Below are positions 27,301 to 35,769 of a stretch of 40,289 nucleotides of DNA, piece after piece. Positions within the stretch are counted from its first letter, which is position 1; each line of letters begins with the position of its first letter. The stretch covers positions 1-40,289 of the forward strand of contig JACPWC010000037.1 in the NCBI GenBank assembly GCA_016197225.1. Direction: 5' to 3'. The position numbers and the translations under genes were made by a program. This DNA comes from Chloroflexota bacterium. GTDB taxonomy: Bacteria; Chloroflexota; Anaerolineae; Anaerolineales; VGOW01. The notes under the pieces are model-generated. The model searched no databases. It was not told the DNA's origin and saw nothing but the letters and a program-made list of their open reading frames with translations.

Positions 27301-27525
27301 ACCACCGGGCTGATTCTTCTGCCCTTTATCTTCTCCGGCAACATCCCCGGACTCGAGGTCGCGCGTCCAATCGCAATCGTGATTTTGGGCGGCCTGGTCA
27401 CTTCGACCTTGCTCAGCCTGTTTGTGATGCCCGCCCTGTATTTGCGGTTCGGCGCCAGGCCTGCACCCGAGTCGGCGAGCTTGCCGTTGGGCGCTCAGCC
27501 AAGCCTCGGCTCCTCAGCCGACTGA
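24370..27525 (+). CDS. RND-family efflux pump (CusA/CzcA-like), first copy
   Basis: 1051 residues, full length for an RND transporter, behind a strong AGGGAGGT. The N-terminal helix (LQFRFLVLVVAAVAMVGGIVQL) is followed by MPVDVLPEFSPPYVEIQTEALG, the standard opening of the HME branch, then a periplasmic-type loop (to about residue 340), helices 2-6, a second loop (about 570-860) and helices 8-12. Helix 4 reads ALGMIID412-D413-AVVDVEHI, the proton-relay region of heavy-metal RND pumps. RND pumps drive export with the proton gradient and normally need an adaptor and an outer-membrane factor. Here the adaptor follows but no outer-membrane factor gene is seen, consistent with a single-membrane host (inference). 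Substrate (metal or small molecule) is unknown. Confidence 0.92.
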   Translation: MMRGIINTSLQFRFLVLVVAAVAMVGGIVQLRNMPVDVLPEFSPPYVEIQTEALGLSAEEVEQMITVPMEQDLLAGVAWGNVIRSESVPGLSSVVIFFEPGTDLFRARQMVSERLSQAAVGLPHVSKPPTMIQPLSSSSRFMIIGLSSNDLSLIEMSVLARWVISPRLLSVPGVANIAIWGQRERQLQVLVDPELLRAQGVSLEQVVETTGNALWVSSLSFLEASSPGTGGFIDTPNQRLGVWHVLPISSPEDLAQVPVDDAKSLVLGDVAELVEDHQPLIGDAIINNSPNLLLVVEKLPGTNTLEVTKGVEGAIEALRPGMAGIKFDASLFRPATFIEMAIANLTRTLIIAAVLAVLVLGVFFYGWRTALISLVTIPLALVAALLVLYLRGATLNTVLLAGLVIALGMIIDDAVVDVEHIMRRLRSQPRQGEASLVDTVLEASAEMRSSLFFATLITLLAVTPIFFMEDASGALFQPLAISYALAVLASMVVALTVTPALSLILLPGASTASPERRESPLVAWLQGVYDGALSPFIQRPLLAYAVAAILVVAGLAMVPFLSPKQLLPSFKEPYILIQLDGAPGASHTAMSRIVARASSELKLIDGVQNVGAHLGRAVFGDQVVGINSAELWVKVDPQANYETTVTAIQEMVDGYAGLDHQVKTYLQQTLSPSSDSASNGLAVRVYGEDHEDLSEEAVKLQQALAGINGVVNSRVDFPVEEATLEIKVDLAAAQEYGIKPGDVRRAAAILLSGLQVGALFEEQKVFDVVVWSQPDVRQSLTDIRELLIATPNGHVRLGDVADVRIVAAPTVIRREAISPYLDILFDVQGRDVAAVTSNIKATLQEFPFRLEYHAVVLGEQSTQQAAQQRILLAAVVAVIGIFLLLQASFDSWGLAAATFVTLPAALAGGAVAAIAGGGPLSLAALFGLLAVLGIAARHSVLLVGHYRRLEQEGEAFGSGLALRGARERLSPMVMTTLTTGLILLPFIFSGNIPGLEVARPIAIVILGGLVTSTLLSLFVMPALYLRFGARPAPESASLPLGAQPSLGSSAD

Positions 27526-27571
27526 AAGACAGACATGAACAGGTTCAACTCTACTGCGCACTAAGGAGGTC

Positions 27572-28345
27572 ATGATGAAACTCAACATACGATGGATGGT
27601 TGCCGCACTGGTCATCGCCGCTCTGCAACTCTCGGCATGTGCGGGAACGCCGCCCGCCAGCACCAAAGTCTCCCCCGCCAAAGTCGCGACGATCGAAGGG
27701 TCGAATCTCAAGTGGGTGGTGTTGACCGACAAGGCCGCCGAACGGCTTGACATCCAGACGACCCAGGTTCGCGAAGATGAAGTCGCGCGAACGCGGACGG
27801 TCGGGGGCGAAGTCGTGGCGGCGGCGGAAGCGAACGCCGCCAGCTCCGGCGGAATTTGGGTGCGCGTGCATCTTAACGTCAGCGACCTGAACCAGGTGGA
27901 CGTGAGCCAACCCGCGTTCGTCCGCGATCTGGATGACGACGAAGAGGATGACGAAGAAGGCGGGTTGGAGGCCGAAGCGGATGATCCTCCTGATGAAGTG
28001 GATGACGCCGAGGACAACGCCGACGGAGGTGGGACTCTGTATTTCTCGGTGGGCGACGGCGGGCAGACTCTTGTTCCGGGGCAACGAGTTTGGGTCCGGC
28101 TGTCTCTGGTGAACGGCGCAGGCTCACGAAAGATCATCCCTTACGCCGCCGTGATTTACGACGTGAACGGCCAGACCTGGGTGTACACAAATCCCGAACC
28201 CCTGACCTTCGTTCGGCAGAGTGTCACCATTGACTACATCGAAGACGACCTCGCGTTTCTGACGGAAGGCCCGGACACGGGCACGGAGGTGGTGGTGGTT
28301 GGGGGAGCCGAGTTATACGGGACGGAGACCGGCGTTTCCAAATGA
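27572..28345 (+). CDS. Reduced RND adaptor lipoprotein with acidic insert
   Basis: 257 residues, behind TAAGGAGG. Signal peptide with lipobox LSAC, lipid-anchored at Cys23. Residues about 65-118 resemble the hinge and beta-barrel part of periplasmic adaptors (GGIWVRVHLNVSDLNQVDVSQPA), and 155-257 the barrel end and membrane-proximal domain (KIIPYAAVIYDVNGQTWVY, then GTEVVVVGGAELYG). The lipoyl domain and the coiled-coil hairpin of usual CusB-like adaptors (about 400 residues) are missing. Between the two barrel halves is an extremely acidic stretch, residues 119-151, almost all Asp, Glu, Gly and Pro. That segment could bind metal ions or calcium (inference). It lies between two RND pump genes, 46 and 76 nt away, and is the only adaptor in the operon. 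Confidence 0.85.
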   Translation: MMKLNIRWMVAALVIAALQLSACAGTPPASTKVSPAKVATIEGSNLKWVVLTDKAAERLDIQTTQVREDEVARTRTVGGEVVAAAEANAASSGGIWVRVHLNVSDLNQVDVSQPAFVRDLDDDEEDDEEGGLEAEADDPPDEVDDAEDNADGGGTLYFSVGDGGQTLVPGQRVWVRLSLVNGAGSRKIIPYAAVIYDVNGQTWVYTNPEPLTFVRQSVTIDYIEDDLAFLTEGPDTGTEVVVVGGAELYGTETGVSK

Positions 28346-28421
28346 CCAAGCAGGCGAGAGGGGACTCGGTCGCTGGTAGCCTGGCCTGCCCCCTACTCTA
28401 CTGCATCGGGAGGTACTCAAC

Positions 28422-31400
28422 ATGCGTTGGATAGTCAAAACCAGCTTGCAATACCGATACCTTGTAGTTTTTGCCGCCCTGGCGATGATGGTCTTCGGCA
28501 TTGCCCGATTGAGCAACTCGTCGGTGGATGTCTTTCCCGAATTCGCGCCGCCCAAAGTAGAGATCCAGACCTTGAGCCAGGGGCTTTCCGCCGCCGCCGT
28601 TGAAGAACTGGTCACCGTTCCCCTGGAGCAGGCCCTCAACGGCTTGCCGGGGCTGGACGTGATGCGCTCCCGGTCGGTTCCCGATCTCTCGGATATCGTC
28701 CTCATCTTCAAGCCCGGCACCGACCTCATCCTGGCGCGACAGTTGGTGCAGGAGCGTGTCGCGGCAGTGACGCCCCAGTTGCCAACCTGGGCCGCGCCGC
28801 CGGTGATGATCCAGCCCCTGTCGTCCACCAGCCGGGCCATGAAGATCGGGATTTCCTCGGATCAACATAGCTTGATGGATCTATCCATGATCGCCTATTG
28901 GAAGATCCGCGCCCGCCTGCTGGACGTGCCTGGCGTAGCGAATGTCCCGATCTGGGGCGAGCGGATCAAGATGCCGCAGATGCAGGTAGACCTGGAGCGG
29001 ATGCGGGCCTATGACGTTTCGCTCACCGAAGTCATGGATGTCACCTCGAGCGCCCTGGACGTCGGGTTGCTGATGTACTCCGAAGGCTCGGTCATCGGCA
29101 CCGGCGGATTCATTGACACGCCCAATCAACGGATCGGAATCCAGTCCGTTCTGCCGGTTCTGACGCCGGACACACTGGCCCAGGTGCCCATCTATGATCG
29201 CCGGAAATCCGACGGCACGGCTCTGCGCCTCGACGACGTGGGTGATGTGGTGTGGGATACCTGGCCGCTCTTCGGCGACGCAGTCATCAACGAAGGCCCC
29301 GGCCTGATGCTGATCGTCGAAAAACTCCCCTGGGCCAACACCCTGGACGTGACTCGCGGGGTGGAAGCCGCCATTGACGAAATGCAGCCCGGCCTGCCCG
29401 GCATTGAAATTGACACCACCATTTTCCGGCCGGCGACCTTCATCGAACTATCAATTGACAATCTCACCAACTCTCTGCTTCAGGGCGCTGTTCTGGTGGT
29501 GATCGTGCTGCTCTTCTTCTTGTACGAGTGGCGCGTGGCCTTGATCAGCGCCACCATCATCCCGCTGTCGCTGATGGCCTCCCTGCTCGTGCTCAACCTG
29601 ACCGGGGTGACGATCAACGTCATGACCCTGGCCGGCCTGGCCATTGCCATCGGCGCTGTGGTGGACGACGCCATTGTGGATGTCGAAAACATCGTGCGGC
29701 GCATACGCCAGCTTCGCAAAGCGGGAAGCACCCAATCCACGTCGGACATCATTCTCGAGTCGTCGCTCGAAGTGCGCGGCGCTATCGTCTACGCCTCGCT
29801 CATCGAAATCTCGGCGTTAATGCCGGTCTTCTTCCTGCAAGGCCTGTCGGGCGCGTTCTTCAAGCCGCTGGCTACCGCCTATGTGGTGGCGGGGCTGATC
29901 TCCCCGTTTATTGCACTGACCGTCACTCCGGCGATGGTCCTCATTCTCTTGTCCAACGCGCCGATTGACCACCGCCCCTCCCCGATCATCCCGTGGTTGC
30001 ACCGGGCCTACGACGGGGTTCTCTCGCGGGTCGTGCCCAAGCCGGGGCTGGCCTACGGTACCGTCGCCGCCCTGGTGCTGGTGGGTGTGGGCGTGTGGCC
30101 CTCGCTTGGTCAGGAACTGCTGCCGTCGTTCAAGGAACGGGACTTCCTGATGCACTGGATCACCAAGCCCGGCACGTCCCACCCGGAAATGTGGCGGATC
30201 ACGGCTCAGGCCTGTCGTGAGTTGTTGGCCATTGAGGGGGTGCTCAACTGCGGCTCCCACATCGGGCAAGCCATGAGCGCCGATGAACCGTACGGCATCT
30301 ATTTCACCGAGAACTGGATCAGCGTTGATCCCTCGGTGGACTACGACAAGACCCTGGCCGCCGTTCAAGAAACAGTGGACGGCTACCCCGGCCTGATTCG
30401 CGATGTGCAAACGTATCTGAAAGAAAGAATCCGGGAAGTCCTAACCGGATCGAGCGACACCGTCGTGGTGCGCATCTACGGCCCCGAACTGGAGGGGTTG
30501 CGCGCCACAGCCGACGAGGTGCTGGCCGCTTTGGAGGGGATTGACGGGGTTGTAGATCTAAAAAAGGAAGCCCACGTGGACGTGGCTCAGGTGAACGTCG
30601 AGGTTGATCTGGCGGCGGCCCAGCAGTACGGACTCAAACCCGGTGATGTCCGCCGGGCGGCGGCCTTCCTGGTGCAAGGCGAAGAGATCGGCGACATTTT
30701 CGCGAACGGGAAGACGTACGACGTGAACGTATGGAGCACACCGGAAACGCGCAACAGCCTGACCGATATTCGCGAACTGCTGATTGACACCCCTGACGGC
30801 GGCCACGTGCGGCTGGCGGACGTGGCCACGGTAACCATCGTGCCGGCCCCGAACGTCATCGAGCGCGAGGGACAATCCCGCAAGATTGACGTGTCGGCCA
30901 ACGTGAAGGGACGCGATCTCGGCTCTGTTGCCCAGGACGTTGAAAGGGCGATTCAGGGCCTGGAGTTTCCTCTAGGGTATCACGCCGAATTGTTCGGCGA
31001 GTACGCAGAACGGCAGGCGGCTCAGCAGAATTTGCTCCTGGCCGGGTTGGTGGCCGTGGTGGCGATTTACTTCCTCCTGTATACATCTTTCGAGAACTGG
31101 CGGCTGGCGACGCTGACGTTCTTCACCTTGCCCTGGGCGCTGGTGGGCGGCGTGCTGGCCGCCTACTTTACCACCGGCGTCCTGTCCCTCGGTTCCCTGG
31201 TCGGCCTGCTCACGATCCTGGGGATTGCCACCCGAAACGGGATCATGATGATCAGCCACTTCCAGCATCTGGAGACGGAAGAAGGTGAACCTTTCGGCCC
31301 CGGTTTGGTTCAGCGGGGGGCGCGTGAACGAATTGCGCCGATCATGATGACGGCGCTCACCACCGGCCTGGCCCTGGTGCCGCTGGCATTCGCCGGCAGT

Positions 31401-31535
31401 ATTCCAGGTCACGAAATTGAGCACCCGATGGCGATCGTGATTCTGGGCGGCCTGGTCACTTCGACCGTTCTGAACCTGCTCGTCGTGCCTTCTCTGTACT
31501 TGCGCTTTGGGAAAGCAAGAGTTAAAGTTGTCTAG
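28422..31535 (+). CDS. RND-family efflux pump (CusA/CzcA-like), second copy
   Basis: 1037 residues, behind GGGAGG. Paralogue of the pump at 24370: the same opening ([19 protein letters not shown], then [24 protein letters not shown]), the same [10 protein letters not shown] segment and the same helix-4 motif (AIGAVVD415-D416[12 protein letters not shown]). Both proteins also share the loop-2 opening LLPSFKE and a GRDLGSV/GRDVAAV-type segment near the end of the second loop, but they differ clearly in between, so the duplication is old. Paired RND genes often encode a heterotrimeric pump (as in MdtBC), which is a reasonable reading of two copies sharing one adaptor (inference). No outer-membrane factor gene follows. 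Confidence 0.92.
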   Translation: MRWIVKTSLQYRYLVVFAALAMMVFGIARLSNSSVDVFPEFAPPKVEIQTLSQGLSAAAVEELVTVPLEQALNGLPGLDVMRSRSVPDLSDIVLIFKPGTDLILARQLVQERVAAVTPQLPTWAAPPVMIQPLSSTSRAMKIGISSDQHSLMDLSMIAYWKIRARLLDVPGVANVPIWGERIKMPQMQVDLERMRAYDVSLTEVMDVTSSALDVGLLMYSEGSVIGTGGFIDTPNQRIGIQSVLPVLTPDTLAQVPIYDRRKSDGTALRLDDVGDVVWDTWPLFGDAVINEGPGLMLIVEKLPWANTLDVTRGVEAAIDEMQPGLPGIEIDTTIFRPATFIELSIDNLTNSLLQGAVLVVIVLLFFLYEWRVALISATIIPLSLMASLLVLNLTGVTINVMTLAGLAIAIGAVVDDAIVDVENIVRRIRQLRKAGSTQSTSDIILESSLEVRGAIVYASLIEISALMPVFFLQGLSGAFFKPLATAYVVAGLISPFIALTVTPAMVLILLSNAPIDHRPSPIIPWLHRAYDGVLSRVVPKPGLAYGTVAALVLVGVGVWPSLGQELLPSFKERDFLMHWITKPGTSHPEMWRITAQACRELLAIEGVLNCGSHIGQAMSADEPYGIYFTENWISVDPSVDYDKTLAAVQETVDGYPGLIRDVQTYLKERIREVLTGSSDTVVVRIYGPELEGLRATADEVLAALEGIDGVVDLKKEAHVDVAQVNVEVDLAAAQQYGLKPGDVRRAAAFLVQGEEIGDIFANGKTYDVNVWSTPETRNSLTDIRELLIDTPDGGHVRLADVATVTIVPAPNVIEREGQSRKIDVSANVKGRDLGSVAQDVERAIQGLEFPLGYHAELFGEYAERQAAQQNLLLAGLVAVVAIYFLLYTSFENWRLATLTFFTLPWALVGGVLAAYFTTGVLSLGSLVGLLTILGIATRNGIMMISHFQHLETEEGEPFGPGLVQRGARERIAPIMMTALTTGLALVPLAFAGSIPGHEIEHPMAIVILGGLVTSTVLNLLVVPSLYLRFGKARVKVV

Positions 31536-31553
31536 TAAATCAAGGAGCTTGAG

Positions 31554-33068
31554 ATGCGACGCCTGCACCTCGTTTCTGTAGCAGTTGTGCTGGTTCTGGC
31601 AATTCTGGTTTCGGCCTGTAATGGCGGGCCTTCCCCCACCGCGACGATTGAAGCGGTGTCTTCCCCGGAAGCCACTACCGGAAGTGAGATCGCTGAAAAA
31701 GATTTCGAGGACTTCGACCCCGGCAATTTCGACCGCCCGGCGACCGTTGACAACCAATGGTTCCCCCTCAAGCCAGGAACGCAGTTCATCTACGAAGGGA
31801 CGACCGTCGAGGATGATGGCACGGTCGTTCCGCACCGGGTGGAGATCACCGTCACCGATTTGACCAAAGTGATCGGCGGCGTGCGCTCGGTCGTTTCCTG
31901 GGACCAAGACTACAGCGACGGCGAACTGGTAGAGGCGGAACTCGCCTTCTTTGCCCAGGACAACGACGGCAATGTCTGGCGCATGGGCGAGTACCCGGAA
32001 GAATACGAAGAAGGGAAGTTCGTCGAGGCCCCAACCTGGATCCACGGCCTTGAAGACGCCAGAGCCGGAATCATGATGCGGGCCGACCCTCAACCGGGCA
32101 CTCCCAGCTATTCTGAGGGATGGGGGCCGGCGGTGGATTGGACAGATCGCGGGCAGGTGGATCAGGTGGGCCAGGAGACCTGCGTTCCTGCTGACTGTTA
32201 CAATGACGTTCTGGCGATTGCCGAGAGCAGCCGATCGGAACCGGGCGCCTTCCAACTCAAGTATTACGCGCCCGGTGTGGGGAATATTCAAGTGGGCTGG
32301 AGAGGCGCCGATGTCACCCAGGAGAAGCTGGAATTGGTCGAGATCGTGCAACTCAGCCCCGAGGCCTTGGCAGAGGCTCGCGCGAAAGCGTTGGGATTGG
32401 AAAAACACGCTTACGAGGTCAGCCAGGACGTGTACGTTTACACCTCACCGGCAGAATATCCGGAAGGAACTCCCCTGCTCGCGATCACGCCTTTAGTCCC
32501 CGAAACGCCCGAAGCCGGGCCGCCGGAGGCGGCCTCATCTGAGATCATCGTCTATTCTTCCGACCTGCCCGAGAACACCCTGTTCGAGATGGACTTTGTC
32601 GAAGACCCGGCCTCGCCCGGGGGCAAGATGATCAGCCTGCCCAACAACGGAGATGAACTGGATCCGCCCCCTGAAAGTGATCCGCACGTGACCTTTACGA
32701 TCCAGGTTCAAAGCGGCATCCCCTATCGGTGCTGGATCCACATGAAAGTCGGAGAGCCGTTTGGCGTTTCGCAGGCCAACGTCATTTATGCGCAATTCAC
32801 GGACGCCGTTGACGAGGCCAACAACGAGATCCTAAACGTGGGCACCGGGAGTTACCTGACTGCGGAAGGGCCGACCCAGTTGGGCTGGGCATGGGTGGAA
32901 TGTGACCGGGCCGACTCAGAGGCGGAACCGCTGGTCTACTTCCGAACCGACGGCGAGGTGACAGTGCGCTTGCAGGCCGGCATGGAAGGGGTGGGGTTCG
33001 ACCAGTTCCTGCTCAGTCCGGCCCGCTTCCTGGATCAGCCCCCCACTGAACCGATCGTCGAGAAGTAG
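31554..33068 (+). CDS. Two-domain secreted lipoprotein of the RND operon
   Basis: 504 residues, with GGAG ahead of the ATG. Signal peptide with lipobox LVSAC, anchor at Cys22, then a Thr/Pro/Ser/Glu linker. Domain 1 (about 55-285) begins DNQWFPLKPGTQFIYEG and is a beta-rich region of a type I associate with secreted actinobacterial proteins (recalled, weak). Domain 2 (about 333-495) begins IIVYSSDLP and contains PYRCWIHMKVG, ANVIYAQFTDAV and a final GVGFDQFLLSP strand; its pattern is that of a jelly-roll carbohydrate-binding-like module. No catalytic motif was recognised. It lies 18 nt after the second RND gene and is clearly in that operon, so it may be an extracytoplasmic substrate-binding or wall-binding partner of the pump (inference). 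Confidence 0.72.
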   Translation: MRRLHLVSVAVVLVLAILVSACNGGPSPTATIEAVSSPEATTGSEIAEKDFEDFDPGNFDRPATVDNQWFPLKPGTQFIYEGTTVEDDGTVVPHRVEITVTDLTKVIGGVRSVVSWDQDYSDGELVEAELAFFAQDNDGNVWRMGEYPEEYEEGKFVEAPTWIHGLEDARAGIMMRADPQPGTPSYSEGWGPAVDWTDRGQVDQVGQETCVPADCYNDVLAIAESSRSEPGAFQLKYYAPGVGNIQVGWRGADVTQEKLELVEIVQLSPEALAEARAKALGLEKHAYEVSQDVYVYTSPAEYPEGTPLLAITPLVPETPEAGPPEAASSEIIVYSSDLPENTLFEMDFVEDPASPGGKMISLPNNGDELDPPPESDPHVTFTIQVQSGIPYRCWIHMKVGEPFGVSQANVIYAQFTDAVDEANNEILNVGTGSYLTAEGPTQLGWAWVECDRADSEAEPLVYFRTDGEVTVRLQAGMEGVGFDQFLLSPARFLDQPPTEPIVEK

Positions 33069-33159
33069 AGGAGCAGGTTGAACGGTTGGGCATCCTGTGG
33101 TCAACGTTGGATCACTTCGAGGCAATCGTTGACAAATCCTGTTCTTCATTCTCGCTTCA

Positions 33160-33188
33160 TTGTTCTTTCATATTTGGTCTGCTAGAAT
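33160..33188 (+). promoter_or_regulatory. Promoter of the lipoprotein-HlyD-MacB unit
   Basis: TTGTTC (33160-33165), 17-nt spacer, TAGAAT (33183-33188) with TGC ahead, i.e. an extended -10. The predicted start is near 33195, beside an ATG at 33198, though a Shine-Dalgarno-preceded GTG at 33231 is the likelier translation start. Confidence 0.6.
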
Positions 33189-33230
33189 TTAACGCAAATG
33201 GAGAGTGATAGACCAAAGGAGAGCCAGCCC

Positions 33231-34196
33231 GTGAAAACTGTTAGAAATGTTGTGCGAAAAATCATAGCCCTAAGCGCCAAGCTTCAGAGCTACCGAACTG
33301 ATCTCCTGACCCTCGGGCTCGTCTTTGCTCTCCTCGTGGCCGCCTGCGGCAATGGTTCGACCCCCACCCTGGCCGTGAGCCAGGGCGACGCTGCCGGCCA
33401 ACCCGGCAAGCCAGGGACAGAAGAGTTTGGCATGACCAAAGAGGAACTCGTCAGGAACATCGAGGCGACAGAGGCCCTCGTCGCCAAATGTATGAGCGAC
33501 GCCGGGTTCGAGTACATCGCCGTTGATTACGATACGGTCCGCAAAGGGATGACCGCCGACAAGGCGCTGCCCGGGGTCACCGACGAACAGTTCGTCGCCC
33601 AGTACGGCTACGGAATCTCGACGCTGTACACCGGCAAATCTCCGCAGTTGGCCGACATCCCCACCGCCGCCCAAATCGGCCTGGGTGAACAGAACGCCCA
33701 AATCTTCAAAAGCCTGTCGCCTGCTGATCAGGTGGCCTACAATATCACCCTCTTTGGCCAGAACTCCGACGCAACCTTCGCGGTTTCGCTCGAGGCCGAA
33801 GATTTCTCACGCGCCGGGGGTTGCACCCGCGCCGCCGTCGAGCAGGTTTTCACGAGCGAGCAGTTAAGCACGACCTATCTCAACCCCAAGGACGCCCTCA
33901 TCGCCCAGGATCCGCGCATGATCGCCGCCGTGAGGGAGTTTTCCGATTGCGTTCGCGAGGCGGGTTTCAGTTACAATCACCCGAATGAGATCGAGGCCGA
34001 CATCAAGAACCGTCTCGCCGGCATCACCAAAAACCTCCCGCTTGAGGCGTTGTCGCCCGACGCCCTCACCGCTCTGACAGAACTTCAGGGCGAAGAGCGA
34101 GCGGTTGCTACAGTCGCCACTGAGTGCGAGGCCAACATTATTGAACCTGTTGCAGTTCAAATAGAGAGAGAATTGTATGGTGGCCCACAACCGTGA
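33231..34196 (+). CDS. Lipoprotein of unknown function
   Basis: 321 residues from the GTG at 33231, preferred because AAAGGAGAG lies 7 nt upstream; an ATG at 33198 would add 11 hydrophilic residues and lacks such a site. After a basic N-region comes a hydrophobic stretch and lipobox LVAAC, anchor at Cys39. The mature part is mostly helical and hydrophilic, with paired cysteines in VAKCMSDAGF and later DCVREAGFSYNHP. These two related CxxxxGF segments suggest an internal repeat and possible disulphides with the Cys in AGGCTRAA and ATECEAN. Proteins with such CM-DAGFEY segments beside PG-binding adaptors and MacB-like transporters are known to me from actinobacteria (recalled). It is the first gene of a three-gene export unit. 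Confidence 0.72.
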   Translation: MKTVRNVVRKIIALSAKLQSYRTDLLTLGLVFALLVAACGNGSTPTLAVSQGDAAGQPGKPGTEEFGMTKEELVRNIEATEALVAKCMSDAGFEYIAVDYDTVRKGMTADKALPGVTDEQFVAQYGYGISTLYTGKSPQLADIPTAAQIGLGEQNAQIFKSLSPADQVAYNITLFGQNSDATFAVSLEAEDFSRAGGCTRAAVEQVFTSEQLSTTYLNPKDALIAQDPRMIAAVREFSDCVREAGFSYNHPNEIEADIKNRLAGITKNLPLEALSPDALTALTELQGEERAVATVATECEANIIEPVAVQIERELYGGPQP

Positions 34197-34260
34197 CTGG
34201 AACAGGAGCCGCAGGGGATGATTGTCGAGGCAGGTTCGTGCTACAGAAAATCAGATCAGT

Positions 34261-35769
34261 ATGAACCGAAAACGAATCATAATACTCTTCTTTGTTCTTG
34301 GGCTTATGGTTCTATCTGCGGCCATCGGCTGGGTGGCGGCCTCAAGAATCATATCGCCCGCCGAAGCGGCGGCGCGCACCGCGCCGCCGACGCCATCGCC
34401 GATTCTGGTCCCGGTCGAAGAGCGCGTGTTAACGTCCGACATCGTGACTCGCGGCACGGCCCGCTTTGGACTGCCACAATCCATCTCCATCATTCCATCC
34501 GCCTTGAAACCTCAGATCGGAATCATCACTACACTGCCTCTGCGGAACACTCAATTGAAAGAGGGCGATGTGATGCTCACCGCCTCAGGCCGCCCGGTAT
34601 TTATTCTCCAGGGTGATGTCCCGGCCTATCGAGACCTCGTCCCCGGCAACTCGGGCGAGGATGTTCACCAATTGGAGCTTGCTCTCAAGCGTTTGGGGTT
34701 TGATCCCGGTGTCGTTGACAAAGCTTACGATGAACACACCAGCGCGGCTGTGGCCGCCTGGTATGACGCGGCGGGTTGGGAGCCGTTTGGGCCGACGCCT
34801 AATCAGCTGGCAACTATCCGCGCCCTCGAACAGGAATTGGCCCTCGCGAAAAACAGGCGAGCGACGGCCTACGACGCCGTCGCCGCCGCCGACCTTGCTA
34901 TAGAAGCCGCGCGCGCCAATGCCGAGAGCGCCAACATCGCGGCCAGCGCCGACGTGGGCGTAAAGACCAGGATCAAGGACAGAGTTGGGGCGGACCGGGA
35001 GGCATCCGGTGAGGATAAAGCCAACGCTGCCGCCGCGCTGGCCGCGGCCCAGGCCGCCGAGACCGCCACTCGTTCGGCAGGCCAGGCGGCCATTCAGGCC
35101 GCCGTTGACGCCCAAAAGGCCGCCGCCCGTGAAGCCAGGCTGGCCGCCGACGCAGTCACCCGGCTCGAGACTGATCTCGAAGTGGCCCAGAGCAAGGTGG
35201 GGGTGCAGGCGCCGGTTGACGAGATCATTTTTGTTCCCGTTTTGCCTGTCCGCGTCGGGCAGATCAATGTTGTGGTGGGCGACCCGGCGGGCGGGCCGGT
35301 GATGGCGGTGACAGATAATCGTTTGGCAATTGATTCATCCCTGGCTCTCGACGAAGCGCCGCTCGTCAAGCCGGGTATGCCAGTCACTATTGACGAACCG
35401 TCTCTTGGCATCAAAGCCTCCGGGGTCGTGGCCCGGGTGGCCGACACACCTGGAACCTTCGGGGTTGACGGATTCCACATCTACTTTGAAGTTCAGGTGA
35501 ACGAAACCACTACGGCCCTGGAAGGTTTCTCATTGCGCCTCACGATCCCGGTCAAATCAACCGGGACGGCGGTCACCGTCGTTCCGATCAGCGCCCTGTT
35601 TCTCGCCGCCGACGGGACTTCAAGGGTGCAGGTAGAGGACAACGGGGCGCTGGGGTTCATTGTGGTCGAGCCGGGACTGTCGGCCAACGGCTATGTTGAA
35701 GTGAAGCCGGTTGACGGGACGCTAACGCCGGGCCAGCTCGTGGTCGTGGGGTTTGAGACAACACCATGA
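34261..35769 (+). CDS. HlyD-like adaptor with peptidoglycan-binding domain
   Basis: 502 residues from the ATG at 34261; a TTG 13 codons upstream is in frame but unlikely. Membrane helix at about 5-27. A beta-rich stretch (50-120) is followed by a peptidoglycan-binding type 1 domain at about 121-173 (LVPGNSGEDVHQLELALKRLGF). A long Ala-rich coiled coil runs from 182 to 312, then the second half of a lipoyl/barrel domain (VQAPVDEIIFVPVLPVRVGQI) and the membrane-proximal domain with VVPISALFLAADG and GQLVVVGF. This is an MFP adaptor whose wall-binding module could fix the complex to peptidoglycan in a cell without outer membrane (inference). Its stop overlaps the start of the ABC gene as ATGA, so the two are translationally coupled. 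Confidence 0.87.
   Translation: MNRKRIIILFFVLGLMVLSAAIGWVAASRIISPAEAAARTAPPTPSPILVPVEERVLTSDIVTRGTARFGLPQSISIIPSALKPQIGIITTLPLRNTQLKEGDVMLTASGRPVFILQGDVPAYRDLVPGNSGEDVHQLELALKRLGFDPGVVDKAYDEHTSAAVAAWYDAAGWEPFGPTPNQLATIRALEQELALAKNRRATAYDAVAAADLAIEAARANAESANIAASADVGVKTRIKDRVGADREASGEDKANAAAALAAAQAAETATRSAGQAAIQAAVDAQKAAAREARLAADAVTRLETDLEVAQSKVGVQAPVDEIIFVPVLPVRVGQINVVVGDPAGGPVMAVTDNRLAIDSSLALDEAPLVKPGMPVTIDEPSLGIKASGVVARVADTPGTFGVDGFHIYFEVQVNETTTALEGFSLRLTIPVKSTGTAVTVVPISALFLAADGTSRVQVEDNGALGFIVVEPGLSANGYVEVKPVDGTLTPGQLVVVGFETTP

Noticed and set aside
30972-32408. 478-codon minus-strand frame opposite the second RND gene and the lipoprotein
   Set aside because: Spans two real genes antisense and has no recognisable domain.
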